Origin: Collinsella sp.
GTDB taxonomy: Bacteria; Actinomycetota; Coriobacteriia; Coriobacteriales; Coriobacteriaceae
Length of the DNA stretch: 48,061 nt
Assembly: GCA_019425005.1 (NCBI GenBank)
Contig: JAHYYK010000010.1
Coordinates: 1,714 to 49,774 of the forward strand
Direction of reading: 5' to 3'
Position numbers and translations under genes: made by a program. Of this stretch, positions 23,877 through 33,800 are shown piece by piece. The notes under the pieces were generated by a model. The model worked only from the letters and a program-made list of their open reading frames with translations. It did no database searches and was not told the DNA's origin. Numbering within the stretch: the first letter of the stretch is position 1; every line of letters begins with the position of its first letter.

Positions 23877-26800
23877 ATGCCTGTTCGAATCTATACCACC
23901 AACGCCGGCGCGGATTTGAGCGATGCCGAGGCGGCGCTGCTTGCCGACCTTATTGCCCGCCACGGGCGTGCCGTGCTGCTGGCGCCAACGTTTGCCGAGC
24001 TCGACCTGTGCCGTCATGATGCGGCGGAAGCCGGCGTTTCGCTGGGTATTGACTACAAGACGCCTACATCGTGGCTTCGCTCGCTTTGGGAGCTTTTGGG
24101 CGACGGGCGCGGTTTCGTGGACAACCTGCAACGCCAGATGCTGTTTTCGGACATGGTAGCGCGCCTCGACGACGCCGACCTGCAGCCGCTTTCGCGCAGC
24201 CAGGGCACGGTGCGTATGCTCGCGCGTATGGCTCGCGATGTGCTGCCGGGTGTGGCAGGGACAGGCGCCGAGCGTTGCTGCGACAACGTTTGCAAGCCCA
24301 AGCCCAAAAGCGACGCCGAGGCTCGCGTGTTTGAACTTTTGTGCGCCTATGCGCGCGGTTTGGACCGTCGAGATATGGTCGAGCCCTGCGAGGCGGCTGA
24401 CATTATGGCCGGCGCTTTGGCCGACAACCTGCCGGGGTGCGCCCGCGCCGTTTGCGTGTGCGGCGTCACGTCATTTACGTATAGCCTGCTCGAGCTGCTG
24501 TCCGCCGTGGCAAACAACGGGGGAGAGGTTGTCGTGCTGCTTGCCCGCGAGCAAGCGGCGATGCGCGAGGAGCTTGCCGCGGCATTTGATGTCCGCGGTG
24601 TGCTGTTTGAGATCGCGCCGCTGGGGGAGGGCGCCGCCGCGCCCCAGACTGCCTCCAAGTCCGCTGCTCAGCCTGCCTTTATTGAGGTCGCCGGCCCCCA
24701 TGCCCGTGCCCATGCTTATGCGGACGTCATCGATAAGTTGGTGAAAGCGCACAAGGAGTCCAAGGACGATAAAGCTGCTGCAACACCCGCCGACCCCACG
24801 CGCGTGCTCGTGGTTTCCGCCCGGGCACCCCAGCTGTTCGGCGAACTCGCTGCCCGTTTGGCGGCGCGCCACGTTGCTGCCGAGACGGCCGAGTTCACGG
24901 CGTTTTCCCAATCCATTGCGGGCAGGCAGTTCACGGCGCTCGCCAATCTGATCGAGCGCATGAAGGCCGCCGACGAGGGCACCGCCTCCAAGACCGAGTG
25001 GTGGCCCGCCCCGGAGCTTACTGACTGGATCTACAGTCCGCTTTCGGGCGCCGATGCCGCCAGCGCGCGAACCTTCGATAAGAACATGCGACTGTCGCGC
25101 AGCAAGACCACTGCGGGCGTCAAGAGCCTGCTGCAGAGCGTGCAGGGCCAGGTGAGGGGCGCGCGTAAAGCGGCGAGCGACGAGAACTGGTTTAAGAACG
25201 TGCCGTGCGTGGTCTCGGACGTGTTCCAGGCGCTGTGGCGCGACAAGCCCGTGACGGCGCTCAAGGCCATGCTTGCCGTTGCCGAGGCACTGCCCGATCG
25301 CGCGCTTGGTGGTCTCGACGGTCAGGCCCGTCGCCAGGCGGAGGTGGCCCTGCTGCGCCACGGGATCGACATCCTTATGAACGATGCTCGCGCGCTCGAC
25401 GTGTCGCAGGCCGCGACCGTGCCCGTGCTCGATGACATTCGCACCAAGGTGGACAAGCGTAGCGCCGCCTACGATTACGAGACCTACGAGGTTGACCGTG
25501 CGCCACGCGCCCAGGTTCGCTTTGCTTCGCTTGCCGATGCGGCGGCCCTGCGCCCCGGCAGCTACGATGCCGTGCTGTTTGCCGACGTCGACCTGGACAG
25601 TTATCCGCTCTCACATGAGGAGGGCCCGCTGGCAACGCTGACGGCAGAGTTAGATCGCAGCGGTGTGACGCTTGAGCCTGCGGCCTTGCTGCGCGCACGC
25701 TTTGGCCGCGCGATACAAGCGTCGCGTGGTCCGGTTACGCTCGCCCGTGTGACCCACGATCGTCAGGCGCGCGAGTGCTATCCGGCGGCCGTGTGGACCG
25801 AGTTGCGGGCGCATGCCGAGGCCGCTAACGATGCTAAGGCCGCTGACGCCGACAAGGCCGCTGACGACGCTAAGGCCGTTGGCGCCGACAAGGCGAAGTG
25901 CGTGGGTGAGGGCGATATCGTAAGGGACTTCGATCCCGCGGCAGGCGAAGGTCTTAGGCGCGAGCGCGTGACCTGCGAAGCTCCTCAGCATCTGAGCGAT
26001 GAAGCCATTCCGTATTTGGTCCTGCGTCGTCGCGATGGCGAGGGCGAGGATGCGCCGCTGGTGCCGCGCCTGACGTCTGCCTCGCAGATCGAGGCCTATT
26101 CGACCTGCCCGCTATGCTGGTTCGTCTCGTACCGCGTGAAGCCCCAGTCGATCGACGCTGGCTTTGGCAATATGGAGAAGGGCAACTTTGTCCACGACGT
26201 GCTGGAACACTTGCATGCCCGTCTGCCCCAGGAGGGCATGGAGCGCGTGACGCCCGAGAATCTGCCGCGCGCTCAGGAGCTGCTGCGCGAGATCTTTGAC
26301 GAGACGTTGGCCGAGCACGCCGGCAAGCGAGGCACGGAGGGCCCGCTTGTGCCGCTCTCCCCGGTGGAGGAGCGGCAGGTGGCCGAGATTTTGCCGCAGC
26401 TGGAGGGCGTGCTTGCCTACGAGTCCGAGGCGCTTGCCCCCTTTGCTCCGCGCTATCTGGAGTTTGCCTTTAACGATCTTAAAGTTGAGTATGCCGGCTG
26501 GCCGCTCGGCGGGCGCATCGACCGCGTGGATGTGGATGCCGAGAATCGCGCCGTGGTAATCGACTACAAGCATCGTTCGGGTGTCGAGGAGTTTAAGCTC
26601 GCCGACCCCACGGTTCGCGACGAGGAGTCGGGTGAGGCCCCCATCGATGATCCGCGCTGGCTACCGCCCCATACCCAGACACTCATCTACGCGCAGGCCA
26701 TGCGCCGGGCGCTGGATTTGGACACCCGCGCGGCGCTCTACTTTTCGACCAAGGGCGGCAAGCCGGCGTTGCGCGGTGCCGCGAGCGCCGAGCTGCTCGA

Positions 26801-27029
26801 GGAAGAGCGCGGTGACGGCCGCATTCCGGGCCTTAAGAAGGGCTTTCCGGGCGAGGGCGGCAACATGGACTTCGATGCGCTGCTCGACCGCGTGGAGGCC
26901 GGCATCGCCGAGCGCTTGCGCGAACTCGAGGCGGGCGACGTCGCCGCTGTCGATCCGACGTCGGCGCAGGCCGCGCATGCGCGCTGCTCGTATAACCACG
27001 AAGGAACGTTTGTAAGGAGGGACGTGTAG
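23877..27029 (+). CDS. addB: AddB-like helicase-nuclease subunit
   Basis: A 1050-residue protein forming the B subunit of the AddAB recombination complex that resects double-strand breaks. The N-terminal two-thirds is a degenerate helicase-like region without a convincing Walker A. The C-terminal PD-(D/E)XK nuclease is clear: SASQIEAYSTCPLCW (Cys744, Cys747), GGRIDRVD near 876-883, VIDYKHRSG with Asp896 and Lys898, and HTQTLIYAQAMRR. Known AddB proteins bind a [4Fe-4S] cluster with one cysteine before and three after the nuclease core; here only one late cysteine (ARCSY near 1040) is seen, so that cluster may be absent or rearranged. A repetitive Ala/Asp/Lys stretch lies near residues 645-675. 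ATG 23877 follows GGAGG. AddA starts three bases after its stop. Confidence 0.85.
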   Translation: MPVRIYTTNAGADLSDAEAALLADLIARHGRAVLLAPTFAELDLCRHDAAEAGVSLGIDYKTPTSWLRSLWELLGDGRGFVDNLQRQMLFSDMVARLDDADLQPLSRSQGTVRMLARMARDVLPGVAGTGAERCCDNVCKPKPKSDAEARVFELLCAYARGLDRRDMVEPCEAADIMAGALADNLPGCARAVCVCGVTSFTYSLLELLSAVANNGGEVVVLLAREQAAMREELAAAFDVRGVLFEIAPLGEGAAAPQTASKSAAQPAFIEVAGPHARAHAYADVIDKLVKAHKESKDDKAAATPADPTRVLVVSARAPQLFGELAARLAARHVAAETAEFTAFSQSIAGRQFTALANLIERMKAADEGTASKTEWWPAPELTDWIYSPLSGADAASARTFDKNMRLSRSKTTAGVKSLLQSVQGQVRGARKAASDENWFKNVPCVVSDVFQALWRDKPVTALKAMLAVAEALPDRALGGLDGQARRQAEVALLRHGIDILMNDARALDVSQAATVPVLDDIRTKVDKRSAAYDYETYEVDRAPRAQVRFASLADAAALRPGSYDAVLFADVDLDSYPLSHEEGPLATLTAELDRSGVTLEPAALLRARFGRAIQASRGPVTLARVTHDRQARECYPAAVWTELRAHAEAANDAKAADADKAADDAKAVGADKAKCVGEGDIVRDFDPAAGEGLRRERVTCEAPQHLSDEAIPYLVLRRRDGEGEDAPLVPRLTSASQIEAYSTCPLCWFVSYRVKPQSIDAGFGNMEKGNFVHDVLEHLHARLPQEGMERVTPENLPRAQELLREIFDETLAEHAGKRGTEGPLVPLSPVEERQVAEILPQLEGVLAYESEALAPFAPRYLEFAFNDLKVEYAGWPLGGRIDRVDVDAENRAVVIDYKHRSGVEEFKLADPTVRDEESGEAPIDDPRWLPPHTQTLIYAQAMRRALDLDTRAALYFSTKGGKPALRGAASAELLEEERGDGRIPGLKKGFPGEGGNMDFDALLDRVEAGIAERLRELEAGDVAAVDPTSAQAAHARCSYNHEGTFVRRDV

Positions 27030-27032
27030 ACC

Positions 27033-30000
27033 ATGGATCTTTCGACTTTGATGCCGCAACAGCTGCAAGTCGTCAAAACGCTCGACCGCCCGCTGTTTGT
27101 CTCGGCGGGCGCCGGTTCGGGCAAGACCTTTACCCTTACGCGCCGCATCGTCTACGCGCTCTCGCCCGAATCCGGTCCGTTTGTCGAGCATCTGGACCAA
27201 GTGCTCGCCATTACCTTTACCAAAGACGCTGCGGCCGAGATTCGCGACCGCGTGCGCCGTGCGCTTATCGACGAGGGGATGGACGAGGAGGCCCTGACGG
27301 TCGACGACGCTTGGATTTCGACCATTCACGGCATGTGCTCGCGCATCCTGCGCGCGCATGCGCTGGAGCTGGGCATCGACCCCGAGTTCACGGTGCTTAC
27401 CGATACCGATGAGCTTATGGATCAGGCTGTTGAGCATGTGCTGGGGCGCGCGACGGCGCCCGATGCCGCGTCCGAGCTCGCCGCTTCGCTCAAGGCCCTC
27501 TACGCTTGGTATCCCATGGCGGGCGAGGGCGGGCAGTTTGGCGCCGGTACCACCATCAAAGGCCTGGTGCGCGACCTGCTGGAGCTCTCGAGCCAGCTGC
27601 CGGGCGGGATGGACGATGTGTGCGTGGCGCGTGGCCAGGCCGACACCTCGGCGCTTGCCGATGCCTATCGTGCGGCGCTGGGCGCAAGCAAGGCCACGAC
27701 CGAGAAAGCGCAGGTGGCGCTCGAGGCCATCGACGCGTTCGAGGCGAGCGGCAAGACCATGGCGGATGTGGCGCGGCTCATGATGTCATGCAGCATGCCT
27801 CGGGCGAGTAAGATGTTCCCAAAGGAGAATGTCGAGCTTCTCAAGGCAGAGGCTGCCGACACGTTCGTCAATATTGTGCTGGCTTGCGGTGACCCGGCAC
27901 TTGATGCGCTGACGGGGCTTGCCCGTGCCGTAGAGACGGAGTACCGTGCGCTCAAGGCTGACCAGTCCGCACTCGACAATAACGATCTGTTGCGCATGGC
28001 ATACGAGGCGCTGCGCGATTATCCCGCCATCCGAGCCGCCTACGAGGGCCGCTTTAAGATGGTCATGATTGACGAGTTCCAAGATACCGACCAGATGCAG
28101 GTCGATCTGATTCGCTATCTGACGGGCGCGGGGGAGCGCGCGCTGTGCACCGTGGGCGATGCGCAGCAGTCGATCTACCGCTTCCGTGGCGCCGAGGTCG
28201 AGGTATTCCGTCGCCAGGAGCGCAAGGTGGGCTCCTCTGCTGCGCCCGAGACGGCTGCCGTCTCCGATGTCCCCGCCGGCGAGCTCGTCAAGCTCGTGCG
28301 CAACTTCCGCAGCCACGATGAGGTGCTGCGCTATGTGGCGCGCGTCTTTGACGGCGATACTGGTGGTTTGATGCAGGGGTTCTTGGATCTTGAGCCGAGT
28401 GACGATCGCGAGGACAAGCTCAAGGCAAAGGCTTCGCGCCGCCAGGCGGTCTTCGTTGCCGGTGGCAGCACGCAGGAGCGAACGCAGGCGAAAGCTCGTG
28501 CGATTGCCGAGCGTTTCCGCGCGCTTGCCGATAAAGAACAGCCCCAGGGCAGCATGGTCCTGCTGCTGGGTCGCATGACCAACGCCGATGTCTATGCGCA
28601 GGCCTTCCGCGACCAGGGGCTCGACTGCGTCATCGCGGGCGGCTCGGTCTTTGCCCAAGCAGCCGAGGTGCAGACGGTGCGCGCCCTGGTGTGCGCGCTT
28701 GCCAATCCGGCCGATACGGCGCAGGGCCTTATGCCGCTGCTGGCCTCGCCGATGTTTGCGCTCGGCGCCCAGGAGTTCCTGGCGCTGGCGACCAAGCTCG
28801 ATAGCGAGACGGGTGAGACCTCGCGCCGGAATATCGACGCGGGCATCATGAGCGATTTCGACGTGCCGGGCTTGCAGGGCTTGCCGCTCGTGACGCGCGC
28901 CCGCGAGGTGCTACGCTACGCACTTCGTCGCGTGGGGCGCGATTCGTTCGCCGCCGTCGCGCGCGACGCGGTCAATGCCTCCGGCTGGTTCGTGCGCCTG
29001 GCGCAGCGCGGTCCCGAGGGCAAGGCCATTGCCGCCAACGTGCTCAAGGCTCTCGACGCCGTGGCCGAGGCGGAGGCCGAGTTCGGCAACTCGCCGCGCT
29101 CCATTGCGCTCGCCTTCGACCGCTTCTTGGCGGGCAAGGAGGCCCCGGGCGCGCTCAACGAGGAGGGTGACGGCGCGGTACGCATCATGACCGTGCATGC
29201 GTCCAAGGGTCTGGAGTATCCGGTCGTGGCGGTCGCCGAGTGCTTTGGCGTGCGTAAGTCCTCGGGTGCGGCGCAGATGGGTCGCGTCGACGGTGGGGCG
29301 CAAGTCGTGGCGCTGCCGGCTCGTTTCGATGGCGTTAAGCTTGCCGACGGGACCTTCGTGAAGGGCGATGACGTCAAAAAGCAGTTTGAACACGCGTTTA
29401 AGGGCAAGGGCACGTCGCTGTGGCTGCCGCCGGAGCTTATGGAGGACGTCTGCGCGACGGGCTCTCCCGCCGAGGCGTTTGCCCGCCTGCGCAACGCCGA
29501 CCTGCAGCTTTCGCTCGAGGAGCGGGCTCGTCTGCTCTATGTCGCCATGACGCGAGCGCGCGAGTTGGTCATTTTGGCGATGGACGCCGGCGTGAGCCGC
29601 GGCAAGGTGACGGCGCCGACCTTCGATGTCGAGACGGATCTGACCTACGACGTGCTGCGCCGCATCCTGCCGACCGACAGTCTGGACATGCCGCAGCTCG
29701 ATAGCGACCGTTTGGTGTTCGACAACTCCCAGCCGGGCGACTACGAGCTCATCTCGCTGTCGGACTTTACGTTTGGCGAGCAGGCGTCTGAGGCTAACGC
29801 TTCGCTGGATGCCGAGGGCAGGCTTGTTCGCGGCGATGTCGATGTCGCTGATAATGCTTCGCGCTCAACTGTGCCCGGTCCTGCCGACCCCAAGGCCGAT
29901 TCATTTGAGCTTGTGTATCCCCAGGCAGCGGGCGTGCGCATGGGCATCTGTCCGTATCCGATGCGTGACTCGTATAGCTACTCGTCAATCGCCGCGGCGC

Positions 30001-30659
30001 TGCATGCCGAGGCCGAGGACCGTGCCGCCGAGACGCGCGTGCCCATGGACGAGGCTGGCGATGATGCGGAGTCGGATGGCTCGGAGATGACGGATGCAGA
30101 CGTGGCCGCCGTTGAGCCTGCCGGCAACCCCATGGCGCTGGGCTCGGCGTTCCATGCCGCCTGCCAGTGGCTGATCGAGATGGGTGCCGATGAGCTGCCC
30201 GCTGAGCGTGCCGATGCGCTAGCGCGTCTGTGGCGCCTGACGCCGGAGCAGCGCGAACGCTTCGACGTCGCCCTGGACCGCTGGCTCAAGTCGGCTGTTC
30301 GTGCCGACCTGCTCGCGTGGCCGTGCGTTCGTGCCGAGGTACCATTCTTCTCGCTGGGTTGCGAAGACGAGGACATTGCCCGCTACGGTGCATATGCCGA
30401 GGGCGCCATCGATGCACTGGCCACCGACCCGGCCGATCCGTCGCGCGCGCTGGTCATCGACTACAAGACGGGTGGCACGCCGGACGAGACGCCGGAGGAG
30501 CTGCAGGAGAAACACGCCTTGCAGACGCGCGTTTACGCCGACGTTCTGCACAAGGCGGGCTTTGAGGCCGTGACCGTCAAGTTCGTTCGCGTGGAGCAGG
30601 CGAATCCAACCATCTTCGTCGAACCCGCCGAGCCTCAGGTAGTCACCTACAACCTCTAG
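27033..30659 (+). CDS. addA: AddA helicase-nuclease subunit
   Basis: A 1208-residue UvrD-family helicase with a C-terminal nuclease. Visible motifs are Q-motif PQQLQVV (8-14), Walker A SAGAGSGKT (24-32), LAITFTKDAAAEI (Ia), motif II IDEFQDTD, motif III GDAQQSIYRFRGA, motif V ITVHASKGLEYP-like (IMTVHASKGLEYP) and motif VI LYVAMTRARE. The nuclease has GSAFHAACQW, GAIDAL and VIDYKTGG with Asp1143 and Lys1145. Together with AddB it would unwind and resect broken ends for RecA loading. It lies three bases after addB and has AAGGAGGG upstream, so the two form an operon. An acidic, variable stretch (about 1005-1030) separates helicase and nuclease. Confidence 0.94.
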   Translation: MDLSTLMPQQLQVVKTLDRPLFVSAGAGSGKTFTLTRRIVYALSPESGPFVEHLDQVLAITFTKDAAAEIRDRVRRALIDEGMDEEALTVDDAWISTIHGMCSRILRAHALELGIDPEFTVLTDTDELMDQAVEHVLGRATAPDAASELAASLKALYAWYPMAGEGGQFGAGTTIKGLVRDLLELSSQLPGGMDDVCVARGQADTSALADAYRAALGASKATTEKAQVALEAIDAFEASGKTMADVARLMMSCSMPRASKMFPKENVELLKAEAADTFVNIVLACGDPALDALTGLARAVETEYRALKADQSALDNNDLLRMAYEALRDYPAIRAAYEGRFKMVMIDEFQDTDQMQVDLIRYLTGAGERALCTVGDAQQSIYRFRGAEVEVFRRQERKVGSSAAPETAAVSDVPAGELVKLVRNFRSHDEVLRYVARVFDGDTGGLMQGFLDLEPSDDREDKLKAKASRRQAVFVAGGSTQERTQAKARAIAERFRALADKEQPQGSMVLLLGRMTNADVYAQAFRDQGLDCVIAGGSVFAQAAEVQTVRALVCALANPADTAQGLMPLLASPMFALGAQEFLALATKLDSETGETSRRNIDAGIMSDFDVPGLQGLPLVTRAREVLRYALRRVGRDSFAAVARDAVNASGWFVRLAQRGPEGKAIAANVLKALDAVAEAEAEFGNSPRSIALAFDRFLAGKEAPGALNEEGDGAVRIMTVHASKGLEYPVVAVAECFGVRKSSGAAQMGRVDGGAQVVALPARFDGVKLADGTFVKGDDVKKQFEHAFKGKGTSLWLPPELMEDVCATGSPAEAFARLRNADLQLSLEERARLLYVAMTRARELVILAMDAGVSRGKVTAPTFDVETDLTYDVLRRILPTDSLDMPQLDSDRLVFDNSQPGDYELISLSDFTFGEQASEANASLDAEGRLVRGDVDVADNASRSTVPGPADPKADSFELVYPQAAGVRMGICPYPMRDSYSYSSIAAALHAEAEDRAAETRVPMDEAGDDAESDGSEMTDADVAAVEPAGNPMALGSAFHAACQWLIEMGADELPAERADALARLWRLTPEQRERFDVALDRWLKSAVRADLLAWPCVRAEVPFFSLGCEDEDIARYGAYAEGAIDALATDPADPSRALVIDYKTGGTPDETPEELQEKHALQTRVYADVLHKAGFEAVTVKFVRVEQANPTIFVEPAEPQVVTYNL

Positions 30660-30696
30660 CTCAACCGGAGCTGCCCACGCCCCATCCCCCAATAAC

Positions 30697-30759
30697 TTGC
30701 GGTGGAATACGGACTGTTCTGGCCAAAAAAGCCGCCAAACAGTCCGCATTTCACCGCAA
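30697..30759. repeat. 22-base-arm palindrome between addA and dnaE
   Basis: Arms at 30697-30718 and 30738-30759 match at 20 of 22 positions. The 19-base loop has its own GGC/GCC pairing around AAAAAA. It lacks the GGGACGG core of the other palindromes, so it is probably a second repeat family. It could also act as a terminator after addA, but no U-tract follows. Confidence 0.7.
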
Positions 30760-30860
30760 CTGCAAGAGGAGCCGTGTGGGTTTGGCTAGGTTCGGGTGCC
30801 GTCCGCGCCGTGCGGTAAAATCGTTCAGTCAGAACACGAACCCGCATCGGAGCTCATCAC

Positions 30861-33800
30861 ATGGCATTCGTCCATCTGCACAACCACACCGTTTTCTCCA
30901 TGCTCGACGGCGCAACCCGTATCCAGGATATGGTCAATCGCGCCGTAGAGCTGGGCATGCCCGCCGTCGCCATTACCGACCACGGCTACATGTATGGCGT
31001 GCCCGACCTGGCGCTGGCCTGCGACGCCGTCAACCACAACACGCCTGAGTACAAAACCTGGAGCCACGACAAGGCCTTCTTGGAAAAGGATCGCCGCGAC
31101 GAGCTGGTGGAGCCCGATCCCGAGGAAAACCCGCGCGAGCATGCCCAGTATGTGAAGGACATGGCCATGTGGGACGAGAAGGGCAACATCGACGAGCTCA
31201 AGCCGCCTCTGGTCATCAAGCCCATCTTTGGCTGCGAGGTCTACTTTACGCCGGACGAGACCCTTGCTCGCGACCATAAGCCCGAGCTCTACCACATGAT
31301 CCTTCTGGCCAAGGACCAGGAGGGCTACGTCAACCTGATGCAGACGGTCTCCGAGGCAGCCGTGCAGGGCTTTTACTACAAGCCCCGCGTGACGCTCGAC
31401 AACCTGCGCCGCCACGCCAAGGGCATGATCTGCACGAGTGCCTGTATCGCCGGCATCATTCCCAAATACATCGACCGCGGTGACATGGAGGGCGCCATCA
31501 AGTGGGCCGAGACCTTCCGTGATACCTTCGAACCTGGCGACTTTTATATCGAGATCCAGGAACACGGCATCACCACCGACAACGGCCTGACCGATGAGCA
31601 GATGGACCGCACGCTCATCGATATCGCCAAGCAGGTGGGCGTCAAGGTCATCGCCACCAACGACTTCCACTACCTGCGCCGCGAGGACGCGCCGGTGCAG
31701 GACGTCATCATGTGCATTGGCATGAACGCCAAGGTCGACGACCCCAACCGCATGCGCATGACCGGCTCGGAGTTTTATATGAAGACCGAGGAGGAGATGC
31801 GGGCGATGTTCCCGTATTGCCCCGAGGCCTGCGACAACACGCTCGAGATCGCCGACAAGTGCTACGTAGAGCTGGACTGGGACTCCATCATCCTGCCGCG
31901 CTTCCCGCTGCTCGACCCCGGCGAGACACACGAGAGCCAGTTCCGCCGCGAGTGCGAGAAGGGCCTGCGCCAGCACTATGGTGACGACTGGGCCACGCGC
32001 GAGATCGGTGGCGTCAACATCAAAGAGCGCTTTGAGTACGAATACAAGGTCATTTGCGACAAGGGCTTTGCCGCCTACTTCCTCATCGTCGCCGAGTACG
32101 TGCAATGGGCCAAGGACAACGGCATCGGCGTCGGCCCCGGCCGTGGCTCGGCCGCCGGCGCTATCGTCGCCTACGCCATGAACATCACCGCGTTCGACCC
32201 GCTCGAGAACGGTCTGATGTTCGAGAGGTTCCTGTCCCCGCAGCGTACCGAGATGCCCGATATCGATATGGACTTCGACGATGAGCGGCGCCTCGAGGTC
32301 GTGGAGCACGTTCGCCAGCTCTACGGCCCCGAGAAGGTCACCCACGTCATCACCTACTCGACCATTAAGGCCAAGCAGGCCATCAACGACGCTGCGCGCG
32401 TCCTGGACTACCCGGTCTACATGGGCCAGCGTCTGTCCAAGATGGTCTCGAGCGACCCCAAGGTCAAGCTCAAGCAGGTGCTCGAAAAGCAACCCGGCAA
32501 AGAGGATCTGTTTAACCCCGATTTTGCCGAGGCCTATAAAAAGGACGACGACGCCCGCCGCATCATCGACACGGCGCTCTCGATTGAGGGCCTTACCCGT
32601 GGCGAGGGTGTGCACGCGTGCGCCGTTCTGATCTGCCGCGACCCCGTCAACGAGCACGTGCCCACCAAGCTCGACACCAAGGGCGGCGTCGAGATTACCC
32701 AGTACGAAGGTCATACCGTTGCCGACATGGGCCTGCTCAAGATGGACTTCTTGGGCCTGCGCACGCTGACGGTTATCTCCAAGGCCAAGGCAAACATCAA
32801 AAAGAACTTCGGCATCGACATCAAAGAGGAAGAGATCCCCTTTGACGACCCCGAGATCTTTAAGCTCATGGGCTCCGGCCATACCGCCGGCGTCTTCCAG
32901 GTCGAGTCCGCCGGCATGACGGCCACGATCAAGAACATGAAGCCCACCGAGTACAAGCACGTCGTGGCATTGATCGCCCTGTACCGCCCGGGCCCGCTGG
33001 GCGCCGGCATGGTTTCGTCCTACATCAACCGTATGAACGGCAAGGAGCCGGCCGTCTCCTACGACGACCGCCTGGACGACATCCTGGGCGAAACCTACGG
33101 CACCATGGTCTACCAGGAACAGGTTATGCTCATCTCCGTCGAGATGTGCGGCTTCTCCAAGGGCGAATCGGACTCGCGTATCCGTAAGCCCGTGGCTAAG
33201 AAAAAGATCAAGCTGCTCACGTCGACGGTGCTCCACTGGGAGGATGGCTCGGACGAGACCACCTACGACCACTGGATGAACGGCGCTATCAAGAACAACT
33301 ACACGCGCGAGGTCGCCCAGAAGATTTGGGACGATGTTCTCGAGTTCGCATCCTACGCCTTCAACAAGTCGCACTCCGCCGGCTACGCCATCCTGGTTAT
33401 GCAGACGGCGTGGCTCAAGGCACACTATCCGCACGAGTACATGGCGGCCGTTCTGACGTCCTATACGGGCAAGACCGACAAGATCGTGCACTACGTCTCG
33501 GCGTGCCGTCACGACGGCATCCCCGTGCTGTCGCCAGATGTCAACGAGTCCGGCACCGAGTTCACGGCTACCAAGGAGGGCGTGCGCTTTGGTCTGGCCG
33601 GCATCCGCGGCGTGGGCACCGGCGTGGCGCAGGCGATTATCGCCGAGCGCGAGGCGGGCGGTCCGTTTAAGACACTGCACGACTTTGTCGAGCGCGTGGA
33701 CTCGAGCCAGGCCAACCGTCGCGTAATCGAATCGCTGATCAAGGCAGGCGCCTTCGACTCCACGGGGTATCCGCGTCGTCAGATGATGCACTTTGTGGAC

